Shown: in pieces, positions 11,154 to 20,909 of the stretch
Position numbering within the stretch: the first letter of the stretch is position 1
Layout: the number at the start of each line of letters is the position of its first letter
Assembly (NCBI GenBank): GCA_002733905.1
Contig: NVXK01000004.1
Location: 105,418 to 169,417 of the forward strand
Origin: Robiginitomaculum sp.
GTDB lineage: Bacteria; Pseudomonadota; Alphaproteobacteria; Caulobacterales; Maricaulaceae
Direction: 5' to 3'
DNA length: 64,000 nucleotides
Made by a program: the position numbers and the translations under genes
The notes under the pieces: generated by a model
The model's input: the letters and a program-made list of their open reading frames with translations, nothing else
The model's database searches: none
What the model was told of the DNA's origin: nothing

Positions 11154-12929
11154 ATGGTCGGGGGTTCTTTGGGGATAATTTTGAAATTGAATAGCGTTAA
11201 CAAGGCACGGCCCATTCTGGCTATGTTTGTCACAGCTTCAATTACGTTATTGGTTGCGTGTGGAGGAGAGGGCGGTTCCTCACCTTCGTCTCCACCACCA
11301 CCTCCTCCTCCTCCGCCACCGCCAGTTTCAGCAGGGTTTAAAACCGCAGAATCGACTGTACGTTTTCTAAATCGTGCCAGTTTTGGTGCACGTATCAGTG
11401 ACGTAGAGACTTACACAAATACCGAAGTTTCAAATTGGCTTATAAGTGAATTTAACAAACCTGTGACCCTGTATCGCTCTCGAATCACAGTGCTGGTAGA
11501 TGCATTACCACAAGACGAAATGCTGTTTTCCGAGAGTGTCACCAATATTTTTATTGATGAGGCGATTGCGGGAAATGACCAATTACGCCAGCGTATGGTA
11601 TTGGCGCTCTCAGAAATAATCGTTGTTTCATCAAGCAGTGACATTGAGAACTACCCCGAAATGCTCGCTTATTATATAGATATACTATCAAAAAATGCAT
11701 TTGGTAATTATCGGGATTTGCTAGAAGAGATAACCTACTCACCCGCCATGGGCTTATATTTAACCTATCTACAAAACAGAAAAGGCAATGTCGAAAAGGG
11801 GCGTATACCCGACGAAAACTATGCGCGTGAGCTCATGCAACTGTTTAGCATTGGTCTTAATGAATTAAATTTTGATGGCAGTGTGAAGCAAGATAGCGAA
11901 GGCAATGCGATCGAGACCTATGATAATACGGACATTACGGGTTTAGCCAAAGTTTTTACAGGGTTAAGCCTTGAGAATAGTGATTTTTATGATCTTTTCA
12001 ATGATTTAACAGCGCTCTATAAGCCTATGGAAATGTTTGATAATCAACATTCAAAGCTAGAAAAGAAATTCTTGGATATTACGATTCCTGCCAATACGAC
12101 AGGTGAAGACAGCATAGATTTAGCACTGGATGCCATTTTTGAACATCCAAACGTCGCCCCGTTTTTGTCACGCCAGCTCATTCAACGCTTTGTGACATCT
12201 CACCCGCAGCCAGACTATATCCAGCGCGTTTCAACCGCATTCGAAACTGGGCAATATACATTACCGAATGGCGCAAAGGTCGGCACAGGCCAGCGTGGAG
12301 ATTTAAAGGCCACCCTTGCAGCCGTCTTAATGGACGAAAATGCCTTACGGCTGCCCGAAAATATCCCTATAGCATTCGGAAAAATCCGAGAGCCAATGTT
12401 GCGATTTTTTCAGTTCGCACGTGCTTTCAATGTGACAAACCCAGATACATCTGATGAATATGAATTACACGATATGAGCTACGCAATCGGGCAACATCCA
12501 TTTCGTTCTCTCTCTGTGTTTAATTTTTTTAGGCCAGGATATATAGCGCCCAATTCGACGACTGGGGACGCGAAACTTACCGCACCTGAACTGCAAATCA
12601 TAAATGAGAGCAGTTCTATCGGTTATATTAATTTCATCAATTTATTTATTTATGGGTACGCGTCAAATGTCTCTGGAGATACAGATCGCGGTGTCGTTCC
12701 TGATTATAGCAGGCAATATGGACTTGCCCGTGACGCGAGTGCTTTAGTCAATGATCTTGATCTGATCTTAACTGGTAAAATGTTGAGCCAGCAAACCAAG
12801 GATAGCATTATTGCGCTGTTGACAGAAATCCCAATCTATACAGATAGCGCAAATGAAGATATTTATTCACGTGTTGTCGTGGCAATTTCGATGGTCATGA
12901 CATCACCTGAATATCTGGTGCAGAGATAG
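11154..12929 (+). CDS. DUF1800 family lipoprotein
   Basis: Lipobox-like LLVACGG, proline tract, RFLNRASFGARISDVE, ENYARELMQLFSIGL motif; paired with DUF1501 gene. Confidence 0.85.
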   Translation: MVGGSLGIILKLNSVNKARPILAMFVTASITLLVACGGEGGSSPSSPPPPPPPPPPPVSAGFKTAESTVRFLNRASFGARISDVETYTNTEVSNWLISEFNKPVTLYRSRITVLVDALPQDEMLFSESVTNIFIDEAIAGNDQLRQRMVLALSEIIVVSSSSDIENYPEMLAYYIDILSKNAFGNYRDLLEEITYSPAMGLYLTYLQNRKGNVEKGRIPDENYARELMQLFSIGLNELNFDGSVKQDSEGNAIETYDNTDITGLAKVFTGLSLENSDFYDLFNDLTALYKPMEMFDNQHSKLEKKFLDITIPANTTGEDSIDLALDAIFEHPNVAPFLSRQLIQRFVTSHPQPDYIQRVSTAFETGQYTLPNGAKVGTGQRGDLKATLAAVLMDENALRLPENIPIAFGKIREPMLRFFQFARAFNVTNPDTSDEYELHDMSYAIGQHPFRSLSVFNFFRPGYIAPNSTTGDAKLTAPELQIINESSSIGYINFINLFIYGYASNVSGDTDRGVVPDYSRQYGLARDASALVNDLDLILTGKMLSQQTKDSIIALLTEIPIYTDSANEDIYSRVVVAISMVMTSPEYLVQR

Positions 12930-12937
12930 GGGGCCGT

Positions 12938-14395
12938 ATGACAGACCGTAGACATTTCTTAAAAACCTCACTGGGCGCATCACTGGGCGCAGGCGCAATG
13001 TCATTTATAGGCGGTACGAGTATTCTCGGCGCGCTCGGAAGTGCAAAGGCTCATGCGGCCAACGTAGAGGGCTATAAAGCGCTTGTATGCGTGTTTTTGT
13101 TTGGTGGCCAAGATTGCCATGATACTATTCTGCCTTATGACCAAGCGTCCTATGACGGGTACGCAGCATTACGCACGGGGCTTATGTCTAGGTACGCCGC
13201 GCAAAATGGGGGCTCTACACGGGCTCGTGACAGATTGTTGCCCTTAAACCCCACCAATGCATCTCAATTCTCGGGTCGGCAATTTGCCATGCCCGAGCCA
13301 TTGGCACCGCTTAAGTCTTTATTCGACGCAGGGAATGTGGCTATTTTAGGCAATGTGGGGCCGCTTATTCACCCTCTGAACGCCGCGCAATTCGAAGAAA
13401 GTGTCATTGCACAACCAAAGCGGTTATTCTCACACAATGATCAACAATCCACATGGATGAGTTCTGCGCCTGAGGGGGAAATTCTGGGCTGGGGCGGTAA
13501 ATTCTCTGATGCGGCTCTGGCGGCCAAGGCTAATCAACAAGAAACTTTCACAGCCATTTCAACGTCTGGGAATACAGTGTTTTTAGCGGGTGAGAATACA
13601 ACTCAATACAGCATAAGCGCAGGAGGGCCACCACCTGTTGATGGGCTTCGTAATTATGCAAGCGAGCTTTTAGGCTCTGCTTCAGATTCTGAATTAGCAA
13701 TTAGCCTGCTTGAGAAACATTATGCAAGCACAACGCAATCTATGCAAAATTTATATGGACGTGATTTAATTGCAATAAATAAACGCGCCGCTGAATCAAA
13801 TACGATTTTCTCGGAAGCGCTTGAAAATGCACCTACTCTGCAAACTGTTTTCCCCAATACACGCATTGGCCAACAATTACGGGATATTGCAAACACTATT
13901 AATATCAAAAATGCTTTGGGTGTTGGGCGACAGGTTTTTTTCGCGTCACTAGGTGGTTTTGATACTCATGACAATCAAGTCAGAAACCTTAGCCGCAAAC
14001 AAAACCAATACGCTCAAGCGATTGCGGCATTTTACCAAGCGACGGCTGAAATGGGCGCGCAAAATGAGGTAACCTTATTCACTGCGTCCGATTTTGGGCG
14101 GTCGCTTGCTGAAAATGGTGACGGAACTGACCATGGTTGGGGCAGTCATCATTTCATTGTTGGTGGTGCCGTAAATGGCAATAAAATTTACGGCGATATT
14201 CCAAAGTATGAACTGGGCCATGCACAAGATGCAGGCAGTGGGCGCCTGATTCCCCAAACCTCGGTCGAACAATATGCCGCGACCCTTGGAAAATGGTTTG
14301 GATTATCAAATGGGGAGCTTAATGCAGCGCTTCCCGCATTGAAAAATTTTACGCAAAAAGATTTAGGCTTCATGAATGGTCCTGGAATCACCTAA
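12938..14395 (+). CDS. DUF1501 family protein, Tat-type signal
   Basis: MTDRRHFLKTSLGAS signal, LVCVFLFGGQDCHDTILPYD, TASDFGRSLAENGDGTDHGWGSHHFIVGG. Confidence 0.9.
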   Translation: MTDRRHFLKTSLGASLGAGAMSFIGGTSILGALGSAKAHAANVEGYKALVCVFLFGGQDCHDTILPYDQASYDGYAALRTGLMSRYAAQNGGSTRARDRLLPLNPTNASQFSGRQFAMPEPLAPLKSLFDAGNVAILGNVGPLIHPLNAAQFEESVIAQPKRLFSHNDQQSTWMSSAPEGEILGWGGKFSDAALAAKANQQETFTAISTSGNTVFLAGENTTQYSISAGGPPPVDGLRNYASELLGSASDSELAISLLEKHYASTTQSMQNLYGRDLIAINKRAAESNTIFSEALENAPTLQTVFPNTRIGQQLRDIANTINIKNALGVGRQVFFASLGGFDTHDNQVRNLSRKQNQYAQAIAAFYQATAEMGAQNEVTLFTASDFGRSLAENGDGTDHGWGSHHFIVGGAVNGNKIYGDIPKYELGHAQDAGSGRLIPQTSVEQYAATLGKWFGLSNGELNAALPALKNFTQKDLGFMNGPGIT

Positions 14396-14550
14396 TATAC
14401 TGTGAAAGCCTGTAGTTTTCTGCGGAAAAAAGGGAATGTGTCCACACAAATTTTATTGGGTGGAAAAAAAATGAAAAAGAAGGATTAAAAGCGTTGACGC
14501 TTGTGAAAGAGCAGGCTACTAAACGCGCCTTGATAGCGGAAACGTTATAA

Positions 14551-14627
14551 GCGGGTGTAGCTCAGTTGGTTAGAGTGCTGGCCTGTCACGCCAGAGGTCG
14601 CGGGTTCGAGTCCCGTCACTCGCGCCA
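14551..14627 (+). tRNA. tRNA-Asp (GTC)
   Basis: Cloverleaf with CTGTCAC anticodon loop, GGTTCGAGTCC T arm, encoded CCA. Confidence 0.97.
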
Positions 14628-14697
14628 TTCATTAATTTGAATGGCGCGTTGATTTCATTGAAGTTTTTATCTTAATAATGATATTGTTCAAGACTGT

Positions 14698-14955
14698 GGT
14701 GAACAGCCTTCAGGCTCAGGCCCTCCAATATTGATTTTCCCTTCGTCCTTTGCATCGCTAATTTCTGCGTTTTCGTTACTGTAGCTGGTGTGTATGAATC
14801 CTTCCAAAACGAAACCATATGCAAAGCTTTGACGAATATCCTTGCTCTGTTTTCTGCCCTCGGGCCGCCTAGGCGTCTCTACGTTTTCGGTTTGGGAATA
14901 TTCATAAGAAAACGCTTTTCATCATTTTTTAGCTCATCACTGAGTGACGTGCAGC
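14698..14955 (-). pseudogene. Possible frame-disrupted remnant of a small protein gene
   Basis: Minus-strand reading ...CTSLSDELKNDEKRF | SYEYSQTENVETPRRPEGRKQSKDIRQSFAYGFVLEGFIHTSYSNENAEISDAKDEGKINIGGPEPEGCSPQS* in two adjacent frames; no start codon in the second frame. Confidence 0.4.
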
Positions 14956-15213
14956 TAACCCTTTAGGGCAATGTCGCTTAGTATCAATCAACAGAAGTGA
15001 AAAAACTCTCCTTAGTGCAGGCTTAAATCTGACCATTGTATATGAAGTTGGGCAGACGCCTCACTTGAAATATCTGACAGTAGCACAACAAGGTAGGGCG
15101 GTCGTAGTTTAACGTAATTTAATCTATAATTGCGATTGTCGAGATATTCCCATCTATCGTTGAGAGTAAAATGTGTTAGATAATATATGAATAGAAAGTT
15201 CAGGATCTAAACC

Positions 15214-16419
15214 ATGAGTGCCGCACCAGTATCTCCAGCTTGCAAATTTATTCGACGTTTTCGTCATGATGAACCGCTTTGGTCTGGGCGGTTTTCTACT
15301 GATGGCACGCGGATTGTTGTTCAAGATACAAGCTTCACAAAAACTGGCGATGATTATTGTAACCGCGAATATATTTGGGATATTCAAACAGGCGACATGC
15401 TGTATGGCGGCTCCATTGCCCCACGTGGATGCGCGGTAAAATGCGACTATTATGTACCCGAAGCAGCTGATGACGATCTGGTACAACGAGTTTTTAAAGT
15501 TGGGTCATCGCACCCGGTTCTTGAGTTTGAAGGCCGTATTTGGTTCGATGCTTCACCCCATTTAGCTGTTTTACATAAGGAGCCGTATAAGCTTGCAAAT
15601 GGTAGCATTCTTTATAAAAGCCGACAGCTCTACAATTTCGAAAGTGGTAACATCATTTGCGATCTTGATTTTCTCTCCCAAATACAGCTTATAAAAGAAC
15701 TAAGCTATGACGGTGCATATTTGCTTTGCTCAACAGAAAAATCCAATGAAATGTCAGTATGGGATATTATGGCGCGCAAACGCATCGCGCATTTGGCACC
15801 TTCGGATAAACGCGCAATTAAGGGGCATCTAGACTCGATACGAAGGGCTATGTTCCTGCCAGGACGCCGTGACCGCGTTATGACGATCACGAACCCGCGT
15901 GTCTATTCGGACGGGCTTGACCCTATGGCCGCGATTATCTGGGATGTGCCAACAGCGCAACCCATAGCGCAGGTCTTATGTGGCGGTGACCGGACGCTTG
16001 CACCAAGCCCGCATTGTAATGCATGCGATATTGGTAGTTTCGCCTTTGCCAGTAATGGTACATGGATTGCTGCGTTGCGCGCAGATGGGTATACGGGGCC
16101 AACAGAGACGAAGATGCGTGTATTCCACACCCATACTGGTGATGAAGTTGCTCAGTTCGAGATTGGGCAAATGCCACACCATATCGCTGGTGCACCCAAT
16201 GCGCCCTATGTCGCGGCAACAACATTTCAGAGTCCAGTTGTGCGTATATTCGAGATTGGTTCCAATCAGGAGATTGCCCATTGTTCGGCGCCCGCATTTA
16301 TGAGCGATACGCCGACAACCGATGTCGCCTTTGCTCCAAGCTCGCCAGACGGTCAGTATATACTGACAACCCATGAAGATGGTGACGCTGTATTATGGCG
16401 AATGCCCCATTGGGTTTAA
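15214..16419 (+). CDS. WD40-like beta-propeller protein
   Basis: Repeated blades: WSGRFSTDGTRIVVQD, SVWDIMARKRIAHLAP, AIIWDVPTAQPIAQV, SPDGQYILTTHEDGDAVLWRM. Confidence 0.7.
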   Translation: MSAAPVSPACKFIRRFRHDEPLWSGRFSTDGTRIVVQDTSFTKTGDDYCNREYIWDIQTGDMLYGGSIAPRGCAVKCDYYVPEAADDDLVQRVFKVGSSHPVLEFEGRIWFDASPHLAVLHKEPYKLANGSILYKSRQLYNFESGNIICDLDFLSQIQLIKELSYDGAYLLCSTEKSNEMSVWDIMARKRIAHLAPSDKRAIKGHLDSIRRAMFLPGRRDRVMTITNPRVYSDGLDPMAAIIWDVPTAQPIAQVLCGGDRTLAPSPHCNACDIGSFAFASNGTWIAALRADGYTGPTETKMRVFHTHTGDEVAQFEIGQMPHHIAGAPNAPYVAATTFQSPVVRIFEIGSNQEIAHCSAPAFMSDTPTTDVAFAPSSPDGQYILTTHEDGDAVLWRMPHWV

Positions 16420-16445
16420 AGTTGGGTTTAAAGTTGGGTTTGAGG
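16410..16445 (+). repeat. 12-bp tandem repeat, three units (TTGGGTTTAAAG x2 + TTGGGTTTGAGG)
   Basis: Direct reading across the stop codon of the WD40-like gene. Confidence 0.9.
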
Positions 16446-16453
16446 AGGCCATT

Positions 16454-16951
16454 TTGAAACTGACAACGAAAATATACAAGGCGTATTGGCTGTGTCATAG
16501 GCTTTGGAAGAAGGTTCTGGAGAAAATTGGACGAAAGTGCATGCCCGTGCCCGAATTGCTCACGACAACAAAGCGTCATGCGCCGCACGATGTTAAAAAA
16601 ACACGCTCAGTGACGATATTTAAATCGGACTCTTATATCGCATCAGACTCTTGCCATATGTACATTATGCTCGACTATACACAACATCACTATGGAGACA
16701 TTAGCATTAACGATAGTTATGAAGATGGTAGTTTGTCGCGCATTAATATTTTAGCAGATGAACGCTCGAGATTTGTGTCTGCTATATTCACAGCGTGTGA
16801 TTTGAGTGTACCAAAGAATGTAGACGACGACCTTATACTGCATCAGTGCTTGGCTTTGTTCGGACATTTGGAACGAAATCCATATGCGGAGATAAGAATG
16901 TTTTTGAAAGAAAATAATATTGTATTTACGGGTGAATATTGGCAGCCATGA
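16454..16951 (+). CDS. Hypothetical protein (TTG start proposed)
   Basis: Open frame with GAGGAGG Shine-Dalgarno followed by TTG; product MKLTTKIYKAYWLCHRLWKK... Confidence 0.5.
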   Translation: MKLTTKIYKAYWLCHRLWKKVLEKIGRKCMPVPELLTTTKRHAPHDVKKTRSVTIFKSDSYIASDSCHMYIMLDYTQHHYGDISINDSYEDGSLSRINILADERSRFVSAIFTACDLSVPKNVDDDLILHQCLALFGHLERNPYAEIRMFLKENNIVFTGEYWQP

Positions 16952-17268
16952 TGCAAATATGATTAGGCCTGAGAAAATGCGATCATCTGAGTGTCGTTGA
17001 ACAAAGATTTTCCCCTATTATTCTTGAAACATGCAGGCCTATTTTTTTGGGTTTTCTCAGGCTATGAACCTCACCGAAAAGGGGCCTGAATTTGTACATA
17101 TGGTCATATTTTATGAATGGAAAAACCAGCAACGCGGCGGGATGGGGGTTTAACTATATCAATATATCTCAATATGAGTATTATATAAATACAACTTGAG
17201 TGACTGCTTTTTGCATCATCAGCAAATAGTATGTTTGGGGCGCATAGTTAAGTGAGAGTAAATAGTAA

Positions 17269-19044
17269 ATGGTACCGAAAAAAAATATGAAGCTCATGTG
17301 TTTGGCGTTTTTAGCGGCAATGTTTTTCCCATCTACGCTATTGGCGCAAACGAACGATTCTAATTATGTTAAAGTTTGTAACAAAGGAAATGTGAACCTC
17401 GACTATGTTGCCTATGCAACAAAAAAATCCTTTCTGGGTGGCGCACAAGCAAAAGTATCAGGCTGGTATACAATAAAGCCCCGTAAATGTCAGGATGTGA
17501 ATTTGCGAGGATATCAAACCGTCGCTTTGGGATTTTTGCAAACAAACGCTAAAGGAATCCAGGGAAACCTTGTCTATAATGTTCGTAATGCCACTCATGC
17601 GGGCGGTGCTAAGTGGTCACCTCGTGTCATCTGTGTTTCGAAAACAGGAAGAATAAACGCTCAAAATAGTACGGGTGTTATCGCACAAAAATTCAAGCCG
17701 CCTTGCCATGACGGTAAGGTTGAATTGCGAATGTCTTTTGCGGTTAAACCAAATGATGCTTTCCCAACGTTTAATTTAAAACCACGCGGCAGTGATCAGC
17801 TTGTCCCATGGTTGCGTAAGGCGTCGAGTGGGGCACCTTCTTCTTCTTCACAAAATACCGGGATGAATGGTATTGAGGTTGCTGCTAGGATATTGCTGGG
17901 GGCTGCCCAAGGCCTTGAAGACGCGAAAATTAAAAAATTATCCTCAGCTTGTGAAAGCAGTGTGCTTGTATTCGCTTTCACTTTCAGCAAAGAAGGCCCT
18001 GTCGCGGCGTGCAAGTGTTTATCACAACAGATCGTTCGTTTCGAACCAGCCAATGTGGTTTCCGGCATTATATCAAGAATTGATGCAGGGGCTGACTATG
18101 AGACGGCCATGGAGAGTATACCAGAAGCGCATTTCGAAAAATATATGGGGGCTTGCGTTTCTACGTCTAAGCCAAAATCTACTTCGGTAAAAAAAATAGA
18201 ATTAACATTTGAGCAACAAGCGTTGGTGCTGTTTCCTGATCCCTCAAATAGTTTTTACAAAGGCGAACCTGCATTCAATGATCCTAAAAGAACACGTCGC
18301 ATACAAGGATATATGACGCGTTGGGAGCAATTAAGCGGCCTGAACTTCCTAACGGATCATTGGAGCATGAAACACAGAGTAGGGCGCAGTCCGCATGGTG
18401 TTCTCGCGCCAGTTAAGACCCTTTATGATGACTGGCCAAATTTATATACTGCATATGTGTCTGCTGAAGAAACGATTTTGAATAATTACAGGACGGAGTG
18501 GTTTCGGGTGGCAACGATTGCAGAAATGCAACAATGCATCAAACCACCCGCGCCCAAACGCCCTCGTGCATGTAACGACCCAAAACGTGCATTTACGATA
18601 CCTGAATGTTTTCAGTCATCAGATTGGAAGGAGCCAAAATGGTGTTATAATGGCTATGACCGTACGCCCCATATGACCTCGATTGTAAAAACCGCACATG
18701 CGAACCAAAACCTAAATGGTAGTTGTCTGGTGAAAGCAGGGTATTATCAAAGCCCTTTGCGGACAACACGAAATAATGGCAAAGAAATAAAAGGATATTT
18801 TTTTAAAGATAACCTTCTTAAAAATGCTTTTGTCAGTGTTGAATGTGGGCCCGTCTGGCGAGACTTTGCCACAGCTGTTTATAATGCTCGTACGGACCAA
18901 GAGTTCGTCACAGCAAACCCGTTACAAATTATTATATCCAACTTGAATGTGAAAGCCGCAAAAGACATAGCGGCATATAAGGCGCAAATGGTAAGTGTTA
19001 AGCGTCAGCGCATAAATTGGATTGCTTCGCAACGATCAAAATAG
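17269..19044 (+). CDS. Secreted protein with N-terminal DUF1036-like domain and long uncharacterised C-terminus
   Basis: Signal peptide; VKVCNKGNVNLDYVAYAT...GWYTIKPRKCQDV resembles DUF1036. Confidence 0.6.
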   Translation: MVPKKNMKLMCLAFLAAMFFPSTLLAQTNDSNYVKVCNKGNVNLDYVAYATKKSFLGGAQAKVSGWYTIKPRKCQDVNLRGYQTVALGFLQTNAKGIQGNLVYNVRNATHAGGAKWSPRVICVSKTGRINAQNSTGVIAQKFKPPCHDGKVELRMSFAVKPNDAFPTFNLKPRGSDQLVPWLRKASSGAPSSSSQNTGMNGIEVAARILLGAAQGLEDAKIKKLSSACESSVLVFAFTFSKEGPVAACKCLSQQIVRFEPANVVSGIISRIDAGADYETAMESIPEAHFEKYMGACVSTSKPKSTSVKKIELTFEQQALVLFPDPSNSFYKGEPAFNDPKRTRRIQGYMTRWEQLSGLNFLTDHWSMKHRVGRSPHGVLAPVKTLYDDWPNLYTAYVSAEETILNNYRTEWFRVATIAEMQQCIKPPAPKRPRACNDPKRAFTIPECFQSSDWKEPKWCYNGYDRTPHMTSIVKTAHANQNLNGSCLVKAGYYQSPLRTTRNNGKEIKGYFFKDNLLKNAFVSVECGPVWRDFATAVYNARTDQEFVTANPLQIIISNLNVKAAKDIAAYKAQMVSVKRQRINWIASQRSK

Positions 19045-19337
19045 GCTGTAGCGCTATTAGAGAGATAATGGCTTGGGGTGTGCGTTACTATATTTCTATG
19101 CTTAGACAAACCACAATGATAACCAGATTGGTTGCTTTACAAAGTGGCATATTTCCTTTTGACCTTGAAACAAACTTGCTCGCTCATCAAACGATGTATA
19201 GGCATCCATTTGCGCTTTTGTTTCTTTTTACCCAATATGGTTCTATTTCCTGACACGCAAATAAGCCAAAAAGTATTATTGAAATCAACAATTTCACACG
19301 AGCTAATTCCAGATGAACATTTACAAACAGGGCGAAA

Positions 19338-20365
19338 CTATCTCTTTCCCTTTAATTTGGCTAATTGAGTGAGCGCTGCGTTCACATCTTTGCCATAAGG
19401 TGGATGTTTTGCGGAGAGCTCGAACCAGTATCTAGCTTTTTCATAATCTCTTTTTACGCCGTGGCCATCTCTATATCTTTGCCCTAATATGTATTGGCCG
19501 AGATTATGTCCTGCTATAGCCGCGCGTTCATATGATTTTGCGGCGTGGGTATAATTTTGTTCTTTATCAGCGATTTTTGCTAATGCAAACATAGCCATGC
19601 TATCGCCCTTGGATGCTGTTAGTTCATAGAGCATTTTGGCTGAGCTTAAACTTTTTTGCACGCCCCATCCATTCTCAAAGCAGACTGCTGCTTTTGTCAT
19701 CGCCTTAACATGGTTTTTTTCTGCTGCGCGGCGAAAATACTCAAAAGCTTGCGCGTAATATTGATCTGCTTTTTGACCCGTAACGTATATTTTCGCTTTT
19801 CTGTCAAAGAGCAGTCCTAATTGATATAAAGCTCCGACATGCCCTTCATTTGCCGCGTACTTGAAATTTTGCTCTGCATTCTCCGCCCACTTATATCCTT
19901 TGTGTTTTTTTGTTCCAACCCATTCTGATATAGACGTTCTGCGTGTTGCTTAACTATGGACGCAGGAGACGTTTTGCGTTGAATTGGCGAAGAATTGGGT
20001 TTTACCGTTGTTTCTTTTTTTTGTTCAGATTTAGCGTATTTAGCATACAAAATTTTTCTTACCCGTAGCTCATCGTTTTTTTGTATGCGTACATATTTTT
20101 TATCAATCTCGCATATTTTAAAGAGGTTGTTTTTATGCGTGTTGAGGCTCGCTAAAGCTTTATTGACGAGTTCAGTTTTGCTGGATACGGTTTGGTAATT
20201 ATGATTACCCGGGGTGTTAAGTTTGCATCCCCTCAATCCGTTCTCAGCGTTGACGAACAAAACGATATAGGTGAATTTGAGTTTCCGTTTATCTTCTTTG
20301 ATCATCGCCAAGGTTTTTTCCACACCAAATATTTTTTCCAAATGTTCAGTAATACTTTCGAGCAA
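19338..20365 (-). CDS. Sel1/TPR-repeat protein, split into two frames (20365-19817 and downstream frame ending 19338) at A AAA AAC heptamer
   Basis: Frame 0 ...AERLYQNGLEQKN; -1 frame HKGYKWAENAEQNFKYAANEGHVGALYQLGLLFD...GQYILGQRYRDGHGVKRDYEKARYWFELSA; both halves belong to one Sel1 repeat series. Confidence 0.65.
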
Positions 20366-20909
20366 GGCTAGAGTCAGGTGATTACGTTGAATCGAACTGT
20401 CTGACTGCTTAGGTAAAGTGTATTTGATGTAATTTATGCGGCCACGTTTCTTATGTGTGCTCTTCCATACGTCATATCTAGCGTAGTGGTGATAGGTAAT
20501 AAATATGGGTCTTCGTTATTGCCACCTGATTATTTAAACTAGGGAAATGTCTGCCTTTAAACATCAGCCTTATTCCCATTTCGCAATAGCTAATGCCAAT
20601 AATTGGGGGATACCATTTTTGGCATCAGCGATTAAGAGTAATCTTGGTATTGGGAAATTGACGAACCAGCGGAAAGTTTTATTCATGAGGCGTTGTTGAA
20701 ATGTGCCTATGTCGTGATGAAGCCATCATTTCAATTAAATATATGTGGTTTAGATATGCCATCGGGCTTGTGCTGGCGGATTTGATTTGGTACGAGTGAA
20801 AAAATGATGATAACACAACAATATCAGCGTTACGCCCTTGATATATGACGAAAATACGGTTTGAAACATTGCTTGTGGGAATAGAATTGCAGAAAACGGA
20901 GCCTAAATC

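Noticed and set aside
15903-16374. Three overlapping minus-strand ORFs (15903-16130, 15935-16297, 15976-16374) in the WD40-like gene
   Set aside because: Low-complexity, His/Arg/Cys-rich translations typical of non-coding frames; the plus-strand frame explains the region
20580-20640. Inverted repeat ATGCCAA...TTGGCAT in intergenic region
   Set aside because: Short arms with a long loop in AT-rich sequence; no associated gene signal
20650-20665. CTTGGTATTGG near-match to the ATTGGTAT octamer outside the scavenging locus
   Set aside because: First base differs and context (upstream of ccmI) is unrelated; treated as chance
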